DNA of 26,734 bases. Source: a virus. The position numbers and the translations under genes are program-made. The notes below the pieces were generated by a model. The model saw only the letters and a program-made list of their open reading frames with translations, was not told the DNA's origin and did not search any database. The DNA is taken from positions 5,227 through 31,960 of the IMG/VR virus record IMGVR_UViG_3300030118_002202. One strand, 5' to 3'. This document shows positions 15,289-22,433 of this stretch, one piece after another (positions within the stretch are counted from its first letter, which is position 1; each line of letters begins with the position of its first letter).

Positions 15289-15686
15289 TACATCAACTCC
15301 TTTAATTTAAATAATTCTTCTAATCCTTCTAGTTGTAAATGTCTGCCTTCTGCAACTATTCTAGTTGCTTTCCTAAAGGAATCCATTTCTCCTTTTGCAT
15401 CGGGTAGTGCTTTACAGAAGTTTTGTAAAATATACACTATGTTCTTGATGCCACCTATTTTCAATATAGGTCTAGGTCTTTTTTTGCTCTCTTCAAGAAA
15501 TAAACTACTATTTATTTCATGTTGAAGTAGGCTTCTTTGTAAGGCATTTAGGAACTCTTCTGTTCCTCTAACGCTTATTTTTAGTTTAACTCTATATCCT
15601 ATCTGTAAAGAGTTATTTCTTTCTACTATTATTTCTGTATTAGCGATAGATAAGAATATTCCTGTCAAGTTATCTCTACTAAACAT
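15288..15686 (-). CDS. Degenerate LAGLIDADG-family protein
   Basis: This 132-aa protein follows the layout of a single-domain LAGLIDADG homing endonuclease. It has an N-terminal LTGIFLSIANTEIIVERN where LAGFIDAEG-like residues should be, a strand segment (GYRVKLKISV), a helix, a second strand and loop (PILKIGG), and an end reading GRHLQLEGLEELFKLKELM, typical of the family. The catalytic acidic residue of the motif is missing (LTGIFLSIA instead of LAGLIDADG). It has therefore probably lost cleavage and become a fixed viral gene. It is packed between the RFC-large-like gene and an unknown gene with overlaps on both sides, so there is no sign of recent mobility. Confidence 0.5.
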   Translation of the reverse strand: MFSRDNLTGIFLSIANTEIIVERNNSLQIGYRVKLKISVRGTEEFLNALQRSLLQHEINSSLFLEESKKRPRPILKIGGIKNIVYILQNFCKALPDAKGEMDSFRKATRIVAEGRHLQLEGLEELFKLKELM

Positions 15687-16056
15687 CGGATTCTACCTCA
15701 CAAAATCCAACATACTCACTATCTACTTTCATGTATTCTAATCCTTCGTGTAATAAATATCTAATAAAAGATTCATGTTTCTTGAAAGAGCCGCCTAATA
15801 TTATATTCAAGTTAATATTTTCTTCTCTATTAAATATTCTAGCAACATCTTCCGATTCTTCACTTTCTATAACAACCATGTTCTTTTCAAAGTCTTTCAC
15901 TAGTTCTACATCCGAGTTTACTCTTAGAGCCACAAATAGTCCTTTAGTTAAAATAAACAACTCTTCTTCACCAATATCGGAATATGTGGCAAATGTGAAT
16001 ATGGATGCTATTCCATATTTATCAACTAACCTCTTTACTTCTTTAGGTCTATTCAT
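15679..16056 (-). CDS. Protein of unknown function
   Basis: This 125-aa alpha/beta protein is not recognised. It has strands at IASIFTFATY, ELFILTKGLFVALRV and KNMVVIESEES, a helix with SFIRYLLHEGLEYM, and an acidic C-terminus. It overlaps the ligase stop (ATGA) and the LAGLIDADG-like gene (8 bases), so it belongs to the replication operon. Confidence 0.5.
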   Translation of the reverse strand: MNRPKEVKRLVDKYGIASIFTFATYSDIGEEELFILTKGLFVALRVNSDVELVKDFEKNMVVIESEESEDVARIFNREENINLNIILGGSFKKHESFIRYLLHEGLEYMKVDSEYVGFCEVESDV

Positions 16057-17585
16057 ACTAGCCTCTCCACATCTTCTATTGTATTTATATCCGCAACAAA
16101 CTTATCATGTCGTATTCTTTTGCATCGTGGGAACCTTAGTCCATAGTTGCCTTTTGCATCTTGAGTAACTAGGTCTGCTGAAACTTCTAAAACGACTCTT
16201 GGTAATAAATTGTATGTGCCATTATTGTAAGTCTCCACATTCTTTCTAAGTTCATTAGTTAGCCAAACTAAATCAGCATCGCTAAAGCCTGTTCCGATAG
16301 AACCAACTGATTTGAAACCACTATCGCTTTTTACAGAAATACCGAAAGTGCCGAATACATTTGACCTGCTACCTTCGCCATATTTAGCAGTAGTAATAGC
16401 CACATCTAATTCAATGCGAGGAGGCTTGTATTTAGCCCATCCTGCGCTTCTTTTACCTGCTTCATAGGGCAAAGTAGTATCTTTGATAATAATGCCTTCA
16501 AAACCATCGTTAATGGCTCTATTATAGAATGCTATAACATCACCACCAATTTCCATTCTGTGTGCTTGGTCGGGTAATTTAGACATTCTAACTACTCTTG
16601 TAGAGTAAGGTAAATCCATAATAGTTTCAATTCCTATTTTGAGACAATCAAATATAACCCACTTAACTTTCACTTTCTCTCTTGCTTCTGCATGGTCTTT
16701 AGAATGAACTCTTGTTCCCATTAGTTTGTGTTCAGCAGGTGAACCATCTTCTTTAATTGGATATATTTCTCCATCTAATATACAGTCTATCTCATACTGT
16801 CTAACTCGTTCTACAACATCTTCAAACTGTGGTGTAACAATAGAACCCTTACGATTAAAGATAATTACATTATCTCCTTGCTTGTGTATTTGGTATCTAT
16901 TACCATCATACTTGTAATCTACAATTTTATTCTCCGGCCATTTATTCATAGGAACTTCTTTCGCTAGCATTGGCTTTACAAAAGAACCATGTGATAAATT
17001 ACATGGCGGGTCTTCTTTCATTTCATAATACATAGTAATATTATACAAGGTATTAAAGTTAGCATGTTTCTTAACTTCACTCAGTTTCTTATCGTAGTGT
17101 TTTGCTAATACTTTCTTTACAACTCCTTCATCTATTCCATTAGTAGGTGAACGAATCCAATATCTAACAAACCACTTTCTTTCTAATGCTGACATATTTG
17201 ATAATACATCTTTAACTAAGAGATAAGACGAATCATCTACAGCACCACAGTTAGTTTCTAAAACTCTTAAGACAGAAGTTATGCTTATGTTTCTTTGCGT
17301 TTCTGCGCTTGTATCTAACATATAGATAGCCTCTCCCAATTCATCATCAATAGCGAATAGGCTTTCTATTTCATCATCAAAACAATCAAACATCTTAGCA
17401 AGCCAAGACTTAGCCTTAGCCAAACCAATGTTATTGTTAGGGTATTCTCTAGCAAGTAATTGTATTACTGCGCTCTTGTGTGTATCAAACTTATCTAGTT
17501 CTGTTGATACTAATTTTACTTGTTTCGTTGGTGTCTTTCCCTTCGTGGATTCTAACAATCGGCTCATCATTTTCCAATCTATCAT
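16053..17585 (-). CDS. lig: ATP-dependent DNA ligase
   Basis: This 510-aa protein has all nucleotidyltransferase motifs: I DYKYDGNRYQ with the adenylated Lys225; III ILDGEIYPI; IIIa WVIFDCL; IV EGIIIKD; V GWAKYKP. In the OB domain, RFPRCKRIRHDK is motif VI-like. An N-terminal DNA-binding domain of about 200 residues precedes them, the usual three-domain archaeal layout with a slightly short total (archaeal ligases are about 550-600). It would seal Okazaki fragments. The start at 17585 lies inside the preceding gene, overlapping it by 95 bases. Confidence 0.93.
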   Translation of the reverse strand: MIDWKMMSRLLESTKGKTPTKQVKLVSTELDKFDTHKSAVIQLLAREYPNNNIGLAKAKSWLAKMFDCFDDEIESLFAIDDELGEAIYMLDTSAETQRNISITSVLRVLETNCGAVDDSSYLLVKDVLSNMSALERKWFVRYWIRSPTNGIDEGVVKKVLAKHYDKKLSEVKKHANFNTLYNITMYYEMKEDPPCNLSHGSFVKPMLAKEVPMNKWPENKIVDYKYDGNRYQIHKQGDNVIIFNRKGSIVTPQFEDVVERVRQYEIDCILDGEIYPIKEDGSPAEHKLMGTRVHSKDHAEAREKVKVKWVIFDCLKIGIETIMDLPYSTRVVRMSKLPDQAHRMEIGGDVIAFYNRAINDGFEGIIIKDTTLPYEAGKRSAGWAKYKPPRIELDVAITTAKYGEGSRSNVFGTFGISVKSDSGFKSVGSIGTGFSDADLVWLTNELRKNVETYNNGTYNLLPRVVLEVSADLVTQDAKGNYGLRFPRCKRIRHDKFVADINTIEDVERLV

Positions 17586-17715
17586 CTATAATCATCTCCA
17601 TATTTTTATTAACTGTAATAACCAATTCTTTGAGAAGGCGGGATATTTCGCCTTCATGTTTATCCGAGTATGTCCACATAGCGTTTGCTAAGTAAATCCA
17701 TTCACTCTTCTTCAT
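17491..17715 (-). CDS. Small helical protein of unknown function
   Basis: About 74 aa: MKKSEWIYLANAMWTYSDK, then a helix (ISRLLKELVITVNKNMEMII), then a polar tail. The tail (RIHEGKDTNETSKIS) is encoded where the gene overlaps the ligase start and looks disordered. The ATG at 17715 is preferred to a GTG at 17727; it has GGTG 7 bases upstream and lies in the overlap with the preceding gene. Confidence 0.5.
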   Translation of the reverse strand: MKKSEWIYLANAMWTYSDKHEGEISRLLKELVITVNKNMEMIIDDRLENDEPIVRIHEGKDTNETSKISINRTR

Positions 17716-18061
17716 CGTTAGCACCACTATTGATTATTCCTAATACTCTAGTAAAGTTAATCATCATAGCATTAACTACCTGCGCTTCATCCATTTTTTC
17801 CATCTCTACTAATCTATTAGTCATAGATACTAAAGTGGCTTGAACTAGAGGTGGTGCAAGTGTAGCCAGTTGGCTATTAGTTTGTATTTCCCAATACATA
17901 ACAAACGATGCTCTTGTAAATTCATTAGTCCTTTTAATTTGACTAAAATCTACTTCAAAGGTTTCTAACAATCTTTCGTTCTTGATTTCCTTTCTAATTT
18001 TTTTACCCCATTCTTCTAACTTTTTATCATTCTGCCAAATTCTAACATACTTGAACATCAT
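17702..18061 (-). CDS. Helical protein of unknown function
   Basis: This 119-aa protein is mostly helical. It has a basic N-terminal third (WGKKIRKEIKNERLLETF), a Thr/Asn-rich middle with repeated helical segments (LVQATLVSMTNRLVEM) and an acidic end. It starts at an ATGATG junction with the upstream histone-fold-like gene, so translation is coupled. No family recognised. Confidence 0.5.
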   Translation of the reverse strand: MMFKYVRIWQNDKKLEEWGKKIRKEIKNERLLETFEVDFSQIKRTNEFTRASFVMYWEIQTNSQLATLAPPLVQATLVSMTNRLVEMEKMDEAQVVNAMMINFTRVLGIINSGANDEEE

Positions 18062-18324
18062 TCTTCCTCTCCTATGAAATGTCTTAATACAGGTTGCTTA
18101 CCTAACATTATAGCATTAGCAATAAAATTGTAGGCGTTTGCTATATCCTGTGGGCTAACTCTTTTGTTCCCTTCCATGTTTATTTCAACTTCACTTAATA
18201 AGAAATAAATCAACTGCCAAGAGTTTTGTCTAAGTTGTTTTACACAACCTTCCGACCATTCTCTTTTTGTATTACATACCCTCATTAATTTTTTTATCTG
18301 CACATCACTAATTATTTTCGTCAT
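18058..18324 (-). CDS. Probable histone-fold protein
   Basis: This 88-aa protein has the helix-loop-helix-loop-helix layout of archaeal histones: a short helix 1 (VQIKKLMRVC, 8-17), a loop, a long helix 2 (about 25-52), the loop motif NKRVSPQDI (53-61) and helix 3 (PQDIANAYNFIANAI). The KRVSPxDI followed by Ala at +3 is characteristic of L2/helix 3 in histones, TAF and NF-Y subunits. The buried Arg at the usual place before the loop is shifted, so this is not a canonical HMf histone. It is adjacent to the PC4-like gene. If right, it would bind viral or host DNA. This is inferred from pattern only. Confidence 0.45.
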   Translation of the reverse strand: MTKIISDVQIKKLMRVCNTKREWSEGCVKQLRQNSWQLIYFLLSEVEINMEGNKRVSPQDIANAYNFIANAIMLGKQPVLRHFIGEEE

Positions 18325-18527
18325 TCTAATTCTCTCTCCAATATTTTTAATAAAAGTTTAGCCTCTTCAATATTCATACGAATACCTTTTCTTGTTGGTT
18401 TATCATTACTATACCAACGAACATCAAAGACTTCAATGTTCCAATAGTTTCCACGCTTGACTAATATCTCATCAGTTGCGTTACGGGCTATTGTTCCCTT
18501 CGTTTCTAAATCACTCAACTCATCCAC
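18321..18527 (-). CDS. PC4-like ssDNA-binding transcription cofactor
   Basis: This 68-aa protein has the PC4 (p15) ssDNA-binding fold pattern. A short disordered N-terminus is followed by strands ILVKRGNYWNIEVFDVRWY, the hallmark KPTRKGIRMNIEEA (43-56) and a C-terminal helix (AKLLLKILERELE) that forms the dimer interface in the family. PC4-like proteins bind melted DNA at promoters and forks. Here it could support viral transcription with the TFB encoded at 22434-23270, or protect ssDNA. The family call is good; the role is inferred. Confidence 0.72.
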   Translation of the reverse strand: MDELSDLETKGTIARNATDEILVKRGNYWNIEVFDVRWYSNDKPTRKGIRMNIEEAKLLLKILERELE

Positions 18528-18913
18528 CCCTCTTTGAATTTCTTTAAGTCTTTCAAAGCGGTGAAGTATCGTGGAGTTTCTAATTCATCTAATCTATTTA
18601 CTACCCAACAAGCACCACCTAAAGATGATATTTGCACTATCTCATACTGACCCTCATTGACAACAACTACTTCTTTAGTTCCTATCTCCGGCACTAGGCC
18701 ATACATTCTAGTTATTTCTTGAGAAACATCTTGCATATTCTCCATAACATATTTGATAATATGCGCTCTTTGTATTGGTATCTTTGGTGCAACATCTATC
18801 GCTAAGTTACCTGTCATTTTACAAACAACACATTTGTTGCCTTTACAAATAGGGCATTTAATCTGTGCTTTATGTGGCGCAGGTAATGTTACTGTTACTG
18901 CCCTTTTCTTCAT
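18515..18913 (-). CDS. DnaJ-type zinc finger protein of unknown function
   Basis: About 132 aa from ATG 18913. Near the N-terminus a compact cluster KCPICKGNKCVVCKMTG (Cys20, 23, 28, 31) resembles one repeat of the CxxCxGxG zinc finger. The rest is alpha/beta (AHIIKYVMENMQDVSQEI, then EVVVVNEGQYEIVQIS). The start overlaps the stop of the 30-aa zinc ribbon gene (ATGA), which favours it over an in-frame codon at 18934. Function unknown. Confidence 0.6.
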   Translation of the reverse strand: MKKRAVTVTLPAPHKAQIKCPICKGNKCVVCKMTGNLAIDVAPKIPIQRAHIIKYVMENMQDVSQEITRMYGLVPEIGTKEVVVVNEGQYEIVQISSLGGACWVVNRLDELETPRYFTALKDLKKFKEGWMS

Positions 18914-19002
18914 CTCTTTCCACTCTCCAAACAATATTTACACTTACCAAATCTTCTAGCATAATATCCTTGCATTCTTCTCCAACAAGTCGGACATTTC
19001 AA
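18910..19002 (-). CDS. 30-aa zinc ribbon (TTG start)
   Basis: This tiny frame starts at TTG 19002, two bases after the GroEL stop, with GGAGG 7 bases upstream. Its TGA overlaps the next gene's ATG (18910-18913). The product, starting LKCPTCWRRMQ, is a minimal zinc ribbon: CPTC, 14 residues, CKYC, with many Arg and Lys between. Perfect coupling on both sides and the complete Cys4 site support a real gene. It probably binds nucleic acid or a protein partner. Confidence 0.5.
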   Translation of the reverse strand: MKCPTCWRRMQGYYARRFGKCKYCLESGKR

Positions 19003-19004
19003 TT

Positions 19005-20528
19005 CTATTCCTCCGGTAACAAAACTGCCACATCAGTAGAATAGAAAAGTTGTGCGATAGACATGGCCGCTAAGAAACTATTTTTAGTAACTTTAACAGG
19101 GTCGAAAATACCTGCCGCTTTCAAGTCTTGAGTTTTACCTGTTAGAGCATTAAAACCTATGTTCTTTTTACCAAAAGAAACGCTTGGCGTGCTTATACCG
19201 CTATTTCTTTGTAATACCCTAATTGGTTCTTGCATGGCATTAAGAAACCATTCCTTTCTGTTCCATTTTTTATTACCTAGAAGGGACACCTTTTTGGCTA
19301 CCTTTGCTAGAGTTAATCCACCGCCAACAATGATACCTTCCTCCAATGCGGCTTTTGTAGCATTAAGAGCATCGTCTAATCTTTCTTTCTTTTCTCTCAT
19401 TTCAATAGATGAAGAAGCACCAACTCTAATGGTAGCAACGCCACCACTAAGTCTTGCTATTCTTTTCTTGAGTCTAAGTTTGTCGTATTCATCTTGACTA
19501 TCTTCATAAGTTCCTTTCAATATCGCTATTCTATTTTCTGTTGATGGTCTGTTACCCCCAACAAAAATTGTTTTATCCTTAGTAATAGTAATGCTATCGC
19601 AAGTTCCAAATGTATGTGCATGTAATTCTTTAGGGTCGTCTTTACTTTCATCTGTGTAAAGAGTTCCACCAACAACACCTGCAATATCAGCCAACTCATC
19701 TAATTGAGCATCACCGAAGTTAGGTGCGGTAACTACTGCAATTTCTATTGTCTTCTGTAATAGATTCATAACTACATTGTTCATAGCATTACCATCCATT
19801 CCTTTACAGAATATAACTAGAGGTTGTTTATTATTTGCCGCATGTTCCATCATAGGTAATATCTCACTAAAGTTTCTAATCGCTAAATTAGATAGGAAGA
19901 TTAGTGGATTGTTAAATGTGCATTTGCCGTCTTCACTATTAGCCATAAGATGACTCATATAGCCTTCATCAATCTCTAAACCTTCTCTAACAACGATGTC
20001 AGTATTATGAGTTTTAGATTCTTCAACAGTAATAATACCATCACGGCCAACTTTGTTTATTGCATCAGCAATTAACATACCTAGTTTGTTATCGTTGTTT
20101 GCCGCTATTGTTGCTACACCAAGTATATCTATATCTTCAACTTCTTCTGCTTCGTTATTTAGACATTCAATCGTATCGTTCTTCAATCTCTCTAAAAGAG
20201 TATTAAATTCGTGAACACTCATCTCCGGTGCTTCCAACATATTATGACATAATGCTTGAGCAAGAATACAGGCGGTAGTAGTTCCATCACCACTACCTTC
20301 TTGTGCTTTACTTGCTAGATTCTGCACTAACTGAATACCCATTTGAACATAAGGGTCTTCATGACTAATATACTTAGTAATTGTAACTCCGTCGTTAATT
20401 ACTACCGGAGGATTACCTTGTAATATTACTGTTCTCGCTTGTGGCCCAAGTGTGGGCTTTACTGTATTCGCTACTATATCTATTCCTTGTAGTAACTTCT
20501 GCTTTACTTCACTACCATGTATTATCAT
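19005..20528 (-). CDS. groEL: Group I chaperonin (GroEL/Hsp60)
   Basis: This 507-aa protein matches bacterial-type GroEL rather than the archaeal thermosome. Signatures are TLGPQARTVIL, INDGVTITK, SGDGTTTA with the catalytic Asp81 (Asp87 in E. coli), an apical domain with APNFGDAQLDELADIAG, and ARLSGGVATIRVGAS then LDDALNATKAALEEG and IVGGG. It lacks the final Gly-Gly-Met tail and is about 40 residues shorter than E. coli GroEL. The GroES-like gene is directly upstream (TAATG overlap), so they form one operon. It likely folds viral structural or replication proteins. Confidence 0.93.
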   Translation of the reverse strand: MIIHGSEVKQKLLQGIDIVANTVKPTLGPQARTVILQGNPPVVINDGVTITKYISHEDPYVQMGIQLVQNLASKAQEGSGDGTTTACILAQALCHNMLEAPEMSVHEFNTLLERLKNDTIECLNNEAEEVEDIDILGVATIAANNDNKLGMLIADAINKVGRDGIITVEESKTHNTDIVVREGLEIDEGYMSHLMANSEDGKCTFNNPLIFLSNLAIRNFSEILPMMEHAANNKQPLVIFCKGMDGNAMNNVVMNLLQKTIEIAVVTAPNFGDAQLDELADIAGVVGGTLYTDESKDDPKELHAHTFGTCDSITITKDKTIFVGGNRPSTENRIAILKGTYEDSQDEYDKLRLKKRIARLSGGVATIRVGASSSIEMREKKERLDDALNATKAALEEGIIVGGGLTLAKVAKKVSLLGNKKWNRKEWFLNAMQEPIRVLQRNSGISTPSVSFGKKNIGFNALTGKTQDLKAAGIFDPVKVTKNSFLAAMSIAQLFYSTDVAVLLPEE

Positions 20529-20740
20529 TATTCCACCGCCAATATATCGTCATAGTGAACTGCAATAAAATCATTCACCTTAACATAATCTTTTCTTTCA
20601 TTGAAGTAGACAATCTTATCTCTCAAGTTTTTATCACAACGACAGTCTACGACTACGCCTTTGTTATCTACCTTAGATATGATTGCCCCACTCTTTTCAT
20701 TTACTTTTTCTACTAATACCCATTTTCCAACTGCTTTCAT
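20528..20740 (-). CDS. groES: Minimal GroES-like co-chaperonin
   Basis: This 70-aa protein starts MKAVGKWVLVEKVNEKSGAI and ends HYDDILAVE, the GroES C-terminal signature (EDILAVIE). It is about 27 residues shorter than usual. The mobile loop that contacts GroEL is reduced: after KSG comes AIIS in place of the usual GGIVL plus linker. The hydrophobic contact residues survive but the loop is about 7 residues shorter, and the roof hairpin also looks shortened. The adjacent groEL supports the call; it resembles phage co-chaperonins that replace host GroES. Confidence 0.8.
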   Translation of the reverse strand: MKAVGKWVLVEKVNEKSGAIISKVDNKGVVVDCRCDKNLRDKIVYFNERKDYVKVNDFIAVHYDDILAVE

Positions 20741-21099
20741 TTTCTCTCCTCCATATTTACTGAGTCGCTAAATTTATCTCCTTCACTTATTGTTATATTT
20801 ACATCTTTACCTGCTGAAATCTGTATGTTGCTATTTCCGCTAAGGGTTTGGTTGTTATTTTCTAACTGCTGTTTTAGATTTTCATGTTCTTCCTTAAGTT
20901 CTTCATACAATTTCTTGTAATTAACTTCGTCTTGTTTTGCTTTTTGCTTTTTATCTTGTGCTTTCATAGACTTCATCAATTTCTTGTATTCTTCTGTGAA
21001 ATTATATTTCTTTGGTTCAACAATTGGCTCTCTAAGTTTCATCTTAGGAACTAAGATTCTTCGCTTTCTTCTATCGTTGTTAATATAATCGTTATTCAT
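20737..21099 (-). CDS. Coiled-coil protein with beta-repeat tail
   Basis: About 120 aa: a basic N-terminus (NNDRRKRRILVPKMKLREP), a charged coiled coil (YKKLYEELKEEHENLKQQLE) and a C-terminal stretch with beta-solenoid-like spacing (NIQISAGKDVNITISEGD). Start ATG 21099 has GGTG 8 bases before; an alternative GTG at 21117 overlaps the JAB stop. It lies between the JAB protease and GroES genes. Function unknown; the repeat tail suggests a scaffold or virion-associated role. Confidence 0.5.
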   Translation of the reverse strand: MNNDYINNDRRKRRILVPKMKLREPIVEPKKYNFTEEYKKLMKSMKAQDKKQKAKQDEVNYKKLYEELKEEHENLKQQLENNNQTLSGNSNIQISAGKDVNITISEGDKFSDSVNMEERK

Positions 21100-21113
21100 A
21101 TTTCTACACCAAG

Positions 21114-21662
21114 TCACTCTTCTTCACCTTTATTCTGCACTTGACCTCTAAAAGTCTCTAATCCATTTTCATCCAAGTATCTTATCATTAATAAGTCCGG
21201 CTGTGAATTATTCCAATAACCATAGTGTTCTACACCGCCTAATACATAGGCTTCATGCATTAATGACTTCCATACATTTACTGTTCCCCAATCAACACCA
21301 CTAAAGTAGGCCGCACCGAATGGATGAGTATGAATCCAACACTTAATCGGTAAAGTCATACCAACAGGAGGTTTCATTCCAAACTCAACATAACCGGATG
21401 AACCTGATGTAACATAACAATCATTCTTACCATCAATAACTACTTGCACTTCTAAGGCAGGTAGTATTTCTGTGGAAGCATGCCAAATAGCATTGAAGAA
21501 CTCTTTACTTTTATATCCTAATTCATCTACATTTGCTCGGTCATCCCAATCAACTCCGATAGACTCACAAGTTAAATGTGCTTCTTGATACCACACATCC
21601 ATTATATGTTGTTCTGCTCTTTCTCTTGCATCTTCTAATTTTTCTATTTCTATATCTACCAT
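21114..21662 (-). CDS. JAB/JAMM (MPN) metalloprotease
   Basis: This 182-aa protein contains a clear JAMM motif: CWIHTHPFGAAYFSGVD, that is H111-x-H113-x10-D124 with Ser121. Zinc JAMM enzymes cleave isopeptide or peptide bonds after ubiquitin-like proteins, or trim their precursors. The required upstream Glu is probably among Glu55-Glu71 but cannot be fixed by eye. The E1-like gene is 9 bases upstream and a diglycine ubiquitin-like protein lies about 3 kb further upstream, so I infer that it processes or deconjugates that protein. The ribosome binding site GAGGTGAT precedes the ATG. Confidence 0.8.
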   Translation of the reverse strand: MVDIEIEKLEDARERAEQHIMDVWYQEAHLTCESIGVDWDDRANVDELGYKSKEFFNAIWHASTEILPALEVQVVIDGKNDCYVTSGSSGYVEFGMKPPVGMTLPIKCWIHTHPFGAAYFSGVDWGTVNVWKSLMHEAYVLGGVEHYGYWNNSQPDLLMIRYLDENGLETFRGQVQNKGEEE

Positions 21663-21671
21663 TTTATCACC

Positions 21672-22232
21672 TCATACATTTACTACGGCAAAAGAATTTA
21701 CACTTTCACCATTAAACCATCTTTGAATCCATTGTGCGCCCATACCTGCAATAGCAATGTGCATGAAATGTATTCCTTCTTGAGAACCATCCCATGTCTC
21801 TCCTTGACAACTAAACGAACCTTCCTTACCTGCTAACAAACTATCATACATTGATGGGTCTGCTTGATAAGAAACATAAGCAGCATTTCTACCTTGAGAA
21901 CGCAGGTCTAACCACTTTACATTTGAGTTGTAAAGCATTTTCCTAGTACCTAAGTTATCTACACAACAAACTACTAAGTCAAATCCTTCGAGTTGATTAG
22001 GTGTTAAAATAGGATAGGGACTAGATAATTTTATACAATCAAATCTAGCCTTCATGCTACCGACTTTGTGTAGGCCAACATCATCTTCACTAAAGTTTTG
22101 ATATGTTAAATTCTTTGTCTCTACTTTATCATCGTCATTCACTTGTATCTCATACAAGTCTAAATTATTCAAAAATGAAATAAGATAACTTCCTATTCCA
22201 CCTGCTCCAATTACTAATATTTTTCTTTTCAT
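21672..22232 (-). CDS. E1-like ThiF/MoeB-family adenylyltransferase
   Basis: This 186-aa protein has the ThiF/MoeB Rossmann core: nucleotide loop VIGAGGIGSYL, acidic strand NDDDKVETKNLTYQNF, the Lys in DVGLHKVGSMK and the VVCCVDNLGTRKML motif (Asp92, Arg97). A Cys at 142 (SFSCQG) is a candidate for the thioester or persulfide Cys. It is shorter than MoeB (about 250) and lacks the zinc Cys pairs. The usual NLxRQ arginine is Tyr here. Such enzymes adenylate the C-terminal Gly of ubiquitin-like proteins or sulfur carriers; the candidate partner is at 24992-25192. Confidence 0.85.
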   Translation of the reverse strand: MKRKILVIGAGGIGSYLISFLNNLDLYEIQVNDDDKVETKNLTYQNFSEDDVGLHKVGSMKARFDCIKLSSPYPILTPNQLEGFDLVVCCVDNLGTRKMLYNSNVKWLDLRSQGRNAAYVSYQADPSMYDSLLAGKEGSFSCQGETWDGSQEGIHFMHIAIAGMGAQWIQRWFNGESVNSFAVVNV

Positions 22233-22234
22233 AT

Positions 22235-22432
22235 TTATTCTCTCCTAATTATTTTCTTTTCTATCAATTCTTCGTAGTTATCCATCCAGTTTGCTACAAT
22301 ATTTATTGATTCTCTTCGACCTAAGCCGAACTCTTCTCTCAAATATGGAGCAGAACCAAACATATTGGTTACTCCACTTTTCCGCAATTCTTCTAAATAC
22401 ACATAGTATTCAATCCATTCTTCATTTATCAT
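22235..22432 (-). CDS. Small conserved-looking phage-type protein
   Basis: This 65-aa protein has a distinctive motif NMFGSAPYLREEFGLGRRES and a WMDNYEEL helix. It resembles small proteins common in marine tailed phages that carry an MFGxxPYLxxxFGLxRxE sequence; I know no function for them. It lies between TFB and the E1-like gene, 2 bases from each neighbour. Confidence 0.6.
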   Translation of the reverse strand: MINEEWIEYYVYLEELRKSGVTNMFGSAPYLREEFGLGRRESINIVANWMDNYEELIEKKIIRRE

Positions 22433-22433
22433 T

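Noticed and set aside
15731-16168. Plus-strand open frame of 145 aa
   Set aside because: Antisense to well-packed genes including the ligase end; Ser/Asn/Phe-rich, no recognisable domain.
19005-20528. Archaeal thermosome (group II chaperonin)
   Set aside because: Expected from an archaeal host, but the signatures (TLGPxxRTV, APNFGDxxxxxLxDIA-like segment, LSGGVATIxVGA) are group I, and a GroES-like gene is adjacent.
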